This document shows positions 52,599-59,464 of a DNA stretch of 59,464 nucleotides, in pieces. Positions within the stretch are counted from its first letter, which is position 1; each line of letters opens with the position of its first letter. The notes under the pieces are model-generated. The model was not told where the DNA came from. It did not search any database and worked only from the letters and a program-made list of their open reading frames with translations. The DNA is from Planctomycetota bacterium. Its GTDB lineage: Bacteria; Planctomycetota; UBA8742; UBA2392. Where the stretch lies: positions 1-59,464 of the forward strand of contig JAIOJA010000027.1 of the NCBI GenBank assembly GCA_019912315.1, in the 5' to 3' direction. A program made the position numbers and the translations under genes.

Positions 52599-53371
52599 GG
52601 TTTTGCTCCCTCTCTGGTAGTCGGTATCAACGCTAGGCGAGCTGCTTCATGGCGCTGTAGGTCCTGTATCACTTCTTTGCGCAGATCGTCGGGCAACGCG
52701 CGATCCAGCAACTCGATAACAGATGCGCGTTCTTTAATCAGGTGCGAAGACAACTGGCGCGTGACCGCGCGACCCGCATCGCGCAGCCTTGTGCGTGCGG
52801 CATCGTTCCATGGCTCGAAGGCTTCAGCCGCTGCACGCAACTCCTCGTTCTTCTGCTTCAGCTCGGTGTGGTCGCGCGTCATCATCGCAACCGGGCCGGA
52901 TGCCGTGTTCAGAAAGTCGCGCAGCACGGGAAAGACGCACTGCTCTTCTCGATTCATCAGCAAGCTCAACCGCGTATCAAAGTGGGTAAGCCATTGATTC
53001 ACCTGCTCAGGGAGCGGGTCGGCGGGCTCCATGGAAAGCAGTACGTCGTCCAACTCAACCAACAATGCTTCCGTGCTCGCCATGTCCTGGTCAAGGAGAG
53101 AGCGGATGCCCGGTCCCACTGTAGCTTGCGCTTCGCCTTCCAGTGCAACGACGGACGTGACCCAGTCCAGCTGAGAGACCATCACGGACTTGATGCCGTC
53201 ATCGAGAGTCATCTGCTGGGCGCCGCAGCCGACACAGTTTCCTTCAAGTCTGACGGTAACGACGCCGCGCGCTGAAATGTCGACAAGCGAGACATCTCCG
53301 CCATCAGAGCGGATCCAGGGCCGCATCTGGTCGAGTACACGTTCGACATCTTCTCTGCGCTTTGCGTCCAT
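52595..53371 (-). CDS. NifU-like/hemerythrin-like fusion protein
   Basis: 258 residues. Residues 1-75 are a NifU C-terminal-type iron-sulfur scaffold (RPWIRSDGGDVSLVDISARGVVTVRLEGNCVGCGAQQMTL) with Cys46 and Cys49. Residues about 95-235 form a hemerythrin-type four-helix bundle with candidate diiron ligands His130, Glu142/Glu143, His168, Glu170 and His210. Fe-S repair proteins of the RIC/YtfE type join a diiron hemerythrin domain to another module; a NifU scaffold in that position is unusual. Divergent from the nar locus (280 bp), so a role in Fe-S repair or NO/O2 response for nitrate respiration is a reasonable inference. Confidence 0.82.
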   Translation of the reverse strand: MDAKRREDVERVLDQMRPWIRSDGGDVSLVDISARGVVTVRLEGNCVGCGAQQMTLDDGIKSVMVSQLDWVTSVVALEGEAQATVGPGIRSLLDQDMASTEALLVELDDVLLSMEPADPLPEQVNQWLTHFDTRLSLLMNREEQCVFPVLRDFLNTASGPVAMMTRDHTELKQKNEELRAAAEAFEPWNDAARTRLRDAGRAVTRQLSSHLIKERASVIELLDRALPDDLRKEVIQDLQRHEAARLALIPTTREGAKP

Positions 53372-53651
53372 GAATGCGCTCCCGCTGAGTACGCATAGAG
53401 CATGAACTGCGGAGCTTCGGAATACAAGACCCGCATGTCTGAAATTTATTTTTCGGCAGCAACGAGCTCCAATCGGCTTGATTTCGAGCGCCGCGAAAAT
53501 TGGGCCGAATCAGTCCGATATTCAGCTAACGGAATCCGCTTTACGAGGCGGGTAAGCGGGTGGTAAACACCTAATCGGATATCAGGACTCTGTCATCTGC
53601 TTTTGGTAGAACCCGCCTGCAGCACAGGCAACTGATTAGAGGAGACCGGAC
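53372..53651. promoter_or_regulatory. divergent control region between the NifU-hemerythrin operon and nar
   Basis: 280 bp without a gene. CCAAT at 53469 and ATTGG at 53498 flank an inner ATTTCG/CGAAAAT pair, making a nested imperfect palindrome of about 34 bp. GCCTG-CAGCA-CAGGC lies at 53615-53629, close to the narC start. A TTGAT half-site sits at 53478, without the matching ATCAA of a full FNR box. Probably carries both promoters and a redox or nitrate/NO regulator site; which regulator is not clear. Confidence 0.5.
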
Positions 53652-54515
53652 GTGAGACACCTGAGGAACCTGTTTCTGGTGTGTTTCATCCTCGCCGCCG
53701 CAGGCGCGACCTTGCTTTCTCTGCCGGCATCGGCTTCGGCCCAGGACGCGTCCGCTGGTCGGGCGCTGTTCAAGGACAAGGGGTGCGGGGCCTGCCACTC
53801 CAAGGGTTTCGGCCGACTGATCGGTCCGGACCTGCAAGGCGTGAAGGACCGAGTCCCGGACCGCAAGGCCCTTGCTTCGTTTATTCGCGACCCGAAGGCG
53901 ATGAATGACGCGTACAGCGTCAAGATCCGCGAGGAGTACAAGGACCTGATGCCCGCGCAATCAGGGATGACGGATTCCGAGCTTGAGCAGATCATTGACT
54001 TTCTGTTCTCGAGCGAGACCTACGGGACTCCGAAAGTCAACATCCCCAAAGATGACGCGACCATCGAACTTGGACGCCAATACTTCACCGGCGAAGCGCG
54101 GTTCGTAAACGCCGGACCGCCTTGCGTATCCTGCCACACGATTGACGGAGTTGGTGGTTTCGGCGGGGGCTCTCTCGCCTCCGGCGTCGGCAGTCAGTTC
54201 ACCAGCCTGAACAAGGCCCATGAACGAAACGGGGGCGATGCGGGTTTGTTCGCGGCGCTGTCCGATCCGCAGTTCCTGGTAATGAAGAACGCCTTCGCAG
54301 AAAAACCACTCAACGAACAAGAGGTAATCGCGCTCACCGCGTTCCTCGGGAGTGTGTCGTCCAATGCTGACGCTGAAGAGGGCGGCCTCGGCATGATGAT
54401 TCTGTTCGTGATCTTGTCGCTGCTGGGTACGGGTCTGCTGATCTTTGCCTTCGACCGCATCTGGAGCAAGCGCTTCCGCAACGTACGTAAAAACCTCGTG
54501 GGAGAAGTAGCATGA
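53652..54515 (+). CDS. narC: membrane-anchored diheme cytochrome c (NarC-like)
   Basis: 287 residues from a GTG at 53652 with GAGGAG upstream. A cleavable signal (to about residue 30) precedes two mono-haem c domains: CGACH (Cys45-His49) with axial Met candidates ([10 protein letters not shown]), and CVSCH (Cys158-His162). A C-terminal helix (about 246-270) anchors it in the membrane. The order diheme cytochrome-narG-narH resembles the narCGHJI cluster of Thermus, where NarC feeds or structures the reductase. The last codons overlap narG (ATGA), so they are translated together. Confidence 0.88.
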   Translation: MRHLRNLFLVCFILAAAGATLLSLPASASAQDASAGRALFKDKGCGACHSKGFGRLIGPDLQGVKDRVPDRKALASFIRDPKAMNDAYSVKIREEYKDLMPAQSGMTDSELEQIIDFLFSSETYGTPKVNIPKDDATIELGRQYFTGEARFVNAGPPCVSCHTIDGVGGFGGGSLASGVGSQFTSLNKAHERNGGDAGLFAALSDPQFLVMKNAFAEKPLNEQEVIALTAFLGSVSSNADAEEGGLGMMILFVILSLLGTGLLIFAFDRIWSKRFRNVRKNLVGEVA

Positions 54516-57500
54516 CAAGCTGGATCCAAGACATCGTCAACCCGAAGACCCGCGACTGGGAAGAGTTCTACCGCAATCGCTGGGCCCACGACAAAATCGT
54601 GCGTTCGACTCACGGAGTCAACTGCACCGGCAGTTGCGCGTGGATGATCTACGTGAAGCAGGGTGTCGTGACGTGGGAGATGCAGGCCACGGACCACATT
54701 GAGCTCGAAGGCGAGATTCCGCCCTACGAGCCGCGCGGTTGCCAACGCGGCATCTCATACAGCTGGTACCTCTACAGCCCCATGCGCGTGAAGTACCCGT
54801 ACATTCGGGGCTCACTGCTCGACACATGGGAGGCGGCCAGGGCCAAGCACAGTGATCCTGTCAAAGCCTGGGAATCAATCCAGAATGACGACAAGGCACG
54901 AAGCGCCTACCAGAAAGCCCGCGGCAAGGGCGGTTTCCGCCGCACGAACTGGGAGACCGTACTCGAAATCATGGCTGTGGCGAACCTGTACACGGCCAAG
55001 AAATGGGGCCCGGACCGGGTCGTCGGGTTCAGTCCGATCCCGGCGATGTCCATGCTCAGCTACGCGGCAGGCGCGCGCTTCCTGCAGCTTTTTGGCGGCG
55101 TCAACCTGAGCTTCTATGACTGGTACTGCGACCTTCCGCCCGCCAGCCCCGAGATCTTCGGCGAGCAGACCGACGTGAACGAGTCTGCCGACTGGTACAA
55201 CGCGAAGATGCTCGCGATCATGGGCTCGAATCTCAACATGACCCGCACGCCGGACGCGCACTTCGTCACCGAAGCCAAGCACAACGGCACGAAACTGGTC
55301 GTCTTCACGCCCGACTTCGCGCAGGTTTCGAAGCTGGCTGACGAGTGGATTCCGGTTCACCAGGGCCAGGACGGTGCTTTCTGGCAGGCCGTGAATCACG
55401 TAATCCTGAAAGAGTGGTACGTCGACAGACAGGTCGACGACTTCCTCGATTACCAGAAACGTTTCACCGACAACCCGCTGCTGGTAAAGCTCGAGAAGCA
55501 GGGCGATGCCCTGCGCCCGGGCCGGCATCTGCGCGCCAACCGCCTCGACCCGTACAAGGATGAAGAACACGGTGACTGGAAGTTCCTGATGTGGGACAAG
55601 ACCACCGGCCGCCCACGCATGCCGATGGGTTTCGTCGGGCACCGCTGGCAGAAGAAGAAGGGTGAATGGAACCTGCTGCTGAAGGACGGCGTCGACGGCG
55701 CTGACATCGACCCGGCGTTGAGCTTCCTGGACATCAAGGATGAACTGGTCGAGATCCAGCTGGACGACTTCCCCAACGGCACAACCGTTTCGCGGCAGGT
55801 ACCGGTCAAGTACGTGGAGACCAGCGAAGGCCGCGTAGCGGTGACCACGGTTTTCGATCTGCTGTTCGCTCAGTTCGGCGTCGCGCGGCCGGGGCTCGAT
55901 AAGGGCTACGCCGCTGACTACAACGACAAGGACGCCCAGTACACGCCGGCGTGGCAGGAGATCTTCACCGGCATCTCGCGTGAGAACGTCATCAAGTTTG
56001 CACGTCAGTGGGCGACCACGGCCGAGAAGACCGGCGGCAAGTGTACGGTGATCATCGGTGCCGGCATCAACCACTGGTACCACAACAACTTGATGTACCG
56101 GTCGGCCATCGTCTCGATGATGCTGACGGGTTGCATCGGCAAGAACGGTGGCGGGCTGAACCACTACGTCGGACAGGAGAAGCTCGCGCCCGTCGCGCCG
56201 TGGTCGACGATCGCGATGGCCAAGGACTGGGTCCCGACCTCGCGCCTGCAGAACGCGCCCTCCTGGCACTACATGCACTGTGACCAGTGGCGCTACGAGA
56301 AGCACTTCACCGATTACTGCGCGATGCCGGAGCGCGCCGACAAGTGGGTCGGCCACACGGCGGATCTTCAGGCGATCGCGGTGCGCAACGGCTGGCTGCC
56401 CTTCTACCCGCAGTTCACCGAGAGCTCTCAGGACGCGCTGCGCAAGGCTGAGGAGGCGGGCTGCAAGACCGACGCGGAGACGATCAAGCACGTCGTCGAT
56501 CGCATCAAGAAGCGCGACATCAAGCTCGCGTGCGAGCACATCGACGATCCGAAGGTCTGGCCTCGCGTCTGGTTCATCTGGCGCGGCAACGCCCTGATGT
56601 CGAGCGCCAAGGGACACGAGTACTTCCTGCACCACTACCTCGGCACTCACAGCAACTTCATCGCGAAGGAGCGGGCCGAGGGAGAGGTCGAGGAGATCGA
56701 GTGGGTCAAGGACGCGCCCAAGGGGAAGTTCGACCTGATCGTCGACCTGAACTTCCGGATGGACACCTCCGCGCTCTACTCGGACATCGTCCTGCCGGCG
56801 GCGAGCTGGTACGAGAAGTGCGATATCAACTCGACGGATCTGCACACGTATATCCACCCGCTGTCCGAGGCCGTGCCCCCGGTGTGGGAGAGCAAGAGCG
56901 ACTGGGAGATCTTCAAGGCGTTCTCGCGCAAGATCAGCGAGATGGCCAAGACCCACGCGCCCAAGCCGATCCGTGACATCGTCGCGACGCCGCTCTCGCA
57001 CGACAGCGCGGCCGAGATCGCGCAGCCCCGCCTGCAGGACTGGGTCAACGACGAGCTCGAGCCCGTACCGGGCAAGACGACGTTCAACCTGACCATCGTC
57101 GAGCGCGACCTGACCAAGCTCTACAACAAGTACATCACGCTCGGCCCGGCCGTGAAGAGCAAGGGCCTGGGCGCCCACGGCGTCCACTACGACTGCGCCG
57201 ACTTCTATGATCAGATGGTCGCCGAGCGCGCCACGGTGAGCTTCGACGGGCAGACCTACCCGTCGCTCATGCACGCCGAGCACGCCGCCGACGCGATCCT
57301 CTTCCTGGCGCCGGAGACCAACGGCGAGCTCGCCTACCGCGGGTACCAGAAGCTCGAGAAGAAGGTGGGGCTCAAGCTCACCGATCTGGCCGAGCCGACG
57401 CGCGGCGTGCGCACCACCTACAAGGAGCTGCAGGCCAGGCCGATGCGCCTCTTGACCAGCCCGGTGTGGTCGGGGCTCATCAACGACGGCCGCTCCTACT

Positions 57501-58129
57501 CGGCGTTCACCTACAACGTCGACCGCCACGTCCCGTGGCGCACGCTGACGGGTCGCCAGCACTTCTATCTGGACCACGACGCCTACGTCGACTTCGGCGA
57601 GCACCTGCCGACCTACAAGCCCACGCCGAGGCCGCCGGACTATGGTGACATCCGCGTCTCGGAGCAGACCGGCAAGACCAAGATGCTCAACTACCTGACG
57701 CCGCACGGGAAGTGGCACATCCACAGCACCTACGGCGACACGCTGCGCATGATGACGCTCTCGCGCGGCTGCGAGCCCTTCTGGATGAACGACAAGGACG
57801 CCGAGGAGCTCGGCATCGAGGACAACGACTGGGTCGAGGTCCACAACGACCACGGCGTCCTCTGCGTCCGGTGCGTCGTCTCGGCGCGCATCCCGCCCGG
57901 CGTGTGCATCGTCTACCACTCGCCCGAGCGCACGCTCAACATTCCCAAGTCCGAGCTAAGGGGCCGCCGCGCCGGCGGGCACAACAGCCTGACGCGCACC
58001 CGGCTCAAGCCGCTGCTCATGGTCGGCGGGTACGGGCAGTTCACTTTCCACTTCAACTACTGGGGCCCGACCGGCGTCAACCGCGACACCCACATCCTCG
58101 TCAAGAAGATGGACAAGGTCGAGTTCTGA
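54512..58129 (+). CDS. narG: respiratory nitrate reductase alpha subunit
   Basis: 1205 residues, no Tat signal, so the active site faces the cytoplasm as in membrane NarGHI. The FS0 cluster ligands are His34, Cys38, Cys42 and Cys77 ([16 protein letters not shown]). The molybdenum Asp lies in [34 protein letters not shown]-type and [16 protein letters not shown] blocks match NarG closely, more than nitrite oxidoreductase. Codon use changes inside the gene: 15 of the first 80 codons end in A or T, but only 1 of 80 codons at 57284-57523 does. The change falls near 56.1 kb. Followed by narH after 46 bp. Confidence 0.95.
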   Translation: MTSWIQDIVNPKTRDWEEFYRNRWAHDKIVRSTHGVNCTGSCAWMIYVKQGVVTWEMQATDHIELEGEIPPYEPRGCQRGISYSWYLYSPMRVKYPYIRGSLLDTWEAARAKHSDPVKAWESIQNDDKARSAYQKARGKGGFRRTNWETVLEIMAVANLYTAKKWGPDRVVGFSPIPAMSMLSYAAGARFLQLFGGVNLSFYDWYCDLPPASPEIFGEQTDVNESADWYNAKMLAIMGSNLNMTRTPDAHFVTEAKHNGTKLVVFTPDFAQVSKLADEWIPVHQGQDGAFWQAVNHVILKEWYVDRQVDDFLDYQKRFTDNPLLVKLEKQGDALRPGRHLRANRLDPYKDEEHGDWKFLMWDKTTGRPRMPMGFVGHRWQKKKGEWNLLLKDGVDGADIDPALSFLDIKDELVEIQLDDFPNGTTVSRQVPVKYVETSEGRVAVTTVFDLLFAQFGVARPGLDKGYAADYNDKDAQYTPAWQEIFTGISRENVIKFARQWATTAEKTGGKCTVIIGAGINHWYHNNLMYRSAIVSMMLTGCIGKNGGGLNHYVGQEKLAPVAPWSTIAMAKDWVPTSRLQNAPSWHYMHCDQWRYEKHFTDYCAMPERADKWVGHTADLQAIAVRNGWLPFYPQFTESSQDALRKAEEAGCKTDAETIKHVVDRIKKRDIKLACEHIDDPKVWPRVWFIWRGNALMSSAKGHEYFLHHYLGTHSNFIAKERAEGEVEEIEWVKDAPKGKFDLIVDLNFRMDTSALYSDIVLPAASWYEKCDINSTDLHTYIHPLSEAVPPVWESKSDWEIFKAFSRKISEMAKTHAPKPIRDIVATPLSHDSAAEIAQPRLQDWVNDELEPVPGKTTFNLTIVERDLTKLYNKYITLGPAVKSKGLGAHGVHYDCADFYDQMVAERATVSFDGQTYPSLMHAEHAADAILFLAPETNGELAYRGYQKLEKKVGLKLTDLAEPTRGVRTTYKELQARPMRLLTSPVWSGLINDGRSYSAFTYNVDRHVPWRTLTGRQHFYLDHDAYVDFGEHLPTYKPTPRPPDYGDIRVSEQTGKTKMLNYLTPHGKWHIHSTYGDTLRMMTLSRGCEPFWMNDKDAEELGIEDNDWVEVHNDHGVLCVRCVVSARIPPGVCIVYHSPERTLNIPKSELRGRRAGGHNSLTRTRLKPLLMVGGYGQFTFHFNYWGPTGVNRDTHILVKKMDKVEF

Positions 58130-58175
58130 GCGGGAAACGACTCAACTCACTCTATCGACTCGAACGGAGCTGAAC

Positions 58176-59464
58176 ATGGACGTCCGCGCTCAAGTCTCGA
58201 TGATCTTCCACCTCGACAAATGCATCGGGTGCCACACCTGCAGCATCGCCTGCAAGAACGTGTGGACCGATCGTCAAGGTGCCGAGTACATGTGGTGGAA
58301 CAACGTGGAGACCAAGCCGGGCACCGGCTACCCGACACGTTGGGAGGACCAGGACAAGTACAAGGGCGGCTGGGAACGCAAGGGAGATGGCAGGATCCAC
58401 CTCCGCGCGATCGACAAGCTGCGCTCGGCCACCAACATCTTCCACAACCCGAACCTGCCGACCATCGACGACTACTACGAGCCCTGGACCTACGACTATC
58501 AGGAGCTCTTCAACGCCCCCGAGGGGCCCGACCAGCCGACGGCGCGCGCGATCTCGCTGATCGACGGGCGGCCGATGAACATCGAGGCGGGACCGAACTG
58601 GGACGACGATCTGAGCGGCTCGACGGTGTACGCGGCCAACGACTTCAACCTCGAGAAGTGCACCGAGAAGGAGCGCGCAGCCCTCTTCGAGACGCAGCGG
58701 CTGGTGTTCTTCTACCTGCCCCGCATCTGCAACCACTGTGTCAACCCGGCCTGCGTGGCGTCTTGTCCCTCCGGGGCGCTCTACAAGCGCGGCGAGGACG
58801 GGATCGTGCTCTTGAATCAGGAGCGCTGCCGGGCCTGGCGCTTCTGCATCTCCGCCTGTCCCTACAAGAAGACCTACTTCAACTGGTCCACCGGCAAGAG
58901 CGAGAAGTGCATCCTCTGCTTCCCGCGCGTCGAGACGGGACAGGCGCCTGCCTGCTTCCACTCCTGCGTCGGGCGCATCCGCTACATGGGGATGGTCCTC
59001 TACGACGCGGACAAGATCGAGGAGACGGCCAAGTCGCCCGACGAGCAGCTCGTCGACCGGCACAAGGCCATGATCCTCGACCCGCGCGACCCCGAGGTCA
59101 TCCGCGCGGCCGTGGACAACGGCATCCACGAGTCGGTGATCGAGTACGCGCAGCGCTCGCCGGTCTGGAAGTTCCTCAAGGAATGGAACCTCGCCCTGCC
59201 GCTGCACCCTGAGCAACGCACCTTGCCGATGCTGTTCTATGTGCCCCCGCTCTTGCCGGTGATGGCCGCCCTCAACGACGGGCACTACGACACGAGCACG
59301 CCCGACCTCTTCGGCACGCTCGACAACGCGCGGCTGCCCATCAAGTACCTCGCGAGCCTGTTCAGCGCCGGCAACGAGAGCCACGTCCGCTACGCGCTCA
59401 AGAAGCAGATGGCGGTGCGGCTCTGGAAGCGGCAGCAGAACGTCGGCGAGCGCCTTGTCGACCG
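58176..59464 (+). CDS. narH: respiratory nitrate reductase beta subunit, 3' end cut by window
   Basis: 429 residues visible from the ATG at 58176 (GGAG 7 nt upstream) to the right edge without a stop; a full NarH is about 500. The iron-sulfur ligands are Cys16, Cys19, Cys22, Cys26 (CIGCHTCSIACKNVW), then CNHCVNPACVASCPSGAL, CRAWRFCISACPYKK (the variant motif with a Trp, giving the 3Fe-4S cluster) and CILCFPRVETGQAPACFHSC. It transfers electrons from NarI to NarG. narJ and narI should follow outside the window. Codon use is strongly G/C-ending after the first 80 or so codons. Confidence 0.95.
   Translation, partial: MDVRAQVSMIFHLDKCIGCHTCSIACKNVWTDRQGAEYMWWNNVETKPGTGYPTRWEDQDKYKGGWERKGDGRIHLRAIDKLRSATNIFHNPNLPTIDDYYEPWTYDYQELFNAPEGPDQPTARAISLIDGRPMNIEAGPNWDDDLSGSTVYAANDFNLEKCTEKERAALFETQRLVFFYLPRICNHCVNPACVASCPSGALYKRGEDGIVLLNQERCRAWRFCISACPYKKTYFNWSTGKSEKCILCFPRVETGQAPACFHSCVGRIRYMGMVLYDADKIEETAKSPDEQLVDRHKAMILDPRDPEVIRAAVDNGIHESVIEYAQRSPVWKFLKEWNLALPLHPEQRTLPMLFYVPPLLPVMAALNDGHYDTSTPDLFGTLDNARLPIKYLASLFSAGNESHVRYALKKQMAVRLWKRQQNVGERLVD

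Noticed and set aside
53470..53500. FNR box upstream of narC
   Set aside because: Only the TTGAT half is present; the matching ATCAA at the right spacing is missing.
53550..53580. NarL-type heptamers (TACCACC and TACCCGC on the minus strand)
   Set aside because: Matches to the loose consensus are too poor and too few to call a site.
54875..57919. A 1014-residue open frame on the minus strand opposite narG
   Set aside because: It is a by-product of the very high G/C at third positions in narG; the sequence is Val/Leu/Arg/Asp-rich with no recognisable domain, while the plus strand is an unmistakable NarG.
54512..58129. Nitrite oxidoreductase (NxrA) instead of nitrate reductase
   Set aside because: The conserved blocks match cytoplasmic NarG closely and there is no Tat signal; the NarC-NarG-NarH order fits nitrate respiration.

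Overview
High-GC bacterial chromosome segment, about 59 kb, mostly compact housekeeping genes with a lower-GC accessory stretch and a respiratory nitrate reductase locus at the right end. The phylum cannot be fixed from sequence alone. The mix of a TMTC-like TPR giant, stand-alone PrkA, YIP1-like membrane proteins, many secreted or lipoproteins with no recognised domain, and tandem paralogs suggests a Gram-negative environmental lineage of planctomycete type (inference, low confidence).

Layout. 1-8.4 kb: a cut-off basic protein, a Tat-type DUF1513 lipoprotein, two cold-shock genes with structured leaders, a zinc-ribbon membrane protein, rarA, a TPMT-like methyltransferase, a DUF6064 membrane protein, and tgt with a coupled membrane protein. 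8.5-17.8 kb: an FtsX-type permease, PilZ, a PAP2 phosphatase/transferase, purM, two tandem lipocalin-like genes, egtB-egtD (ergothioneine) and a DAACS carboxylate/amino-acid symporter. 17.9-29.4 kb, all on the + strand apart from the tRNA: a PQQ-type sugar dehydrogenase, an SDR, mutY, ptsI, a large MscS channel, prkA and a membrane protein, then tRNA-Arg(CCG). 29.5-36.0 kb, minus strand: a lone NIL domain, a 1499-residue TMTC/TPR protein, and the infC-rpmI-rplT operon. 36.5-47.9 kb: STAS, a tyrosine phosphatase, a PhnP-like hydrolase, a C45 acyltransferase, a B12-type radical SAM protein, a membrane protein, a YdeI-like protein, a CX3CH haem-domain protein, pyrR, an MnmE-like GTPase, two paralogous secreted proteins and a zinc-ribbon protein.

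47.9-53.4 kb: tRNA-Arg(CCT) is followed by a stretch of visibly lower GC with an HTH/terminase-like protein, the 3' remnant of an ATPase-TPR regulator, a palindrome flanked by direct repeats, and a minus-strand operon of a NifU-hemerythrin fusion, an SseB-like protein and a nuclease. 53.4-59.5 kb: divergent from that operon runs a Thermus-style nar locus (diheme cytochrome narC, narG, and narH cut by the window edge). Third-codon-position composition changes sharply inside narG near 56.1 kb, which means either a mosaic gene or a chimeric contig join.

The most unusual structural signal is a set of intergenic inverted arrays built from 7-nt units (near 28.1, 34.4 and 37.5 kb, plus a three-unit array inside the start of egtD at 15.05 kb). 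The units differ in sequence between sites but share the same period and arm architecture. A related 9-10-nt array lies near 38.5 kb. No integrase, transposase, CRISPR array, rRNA or replication origin was seen.
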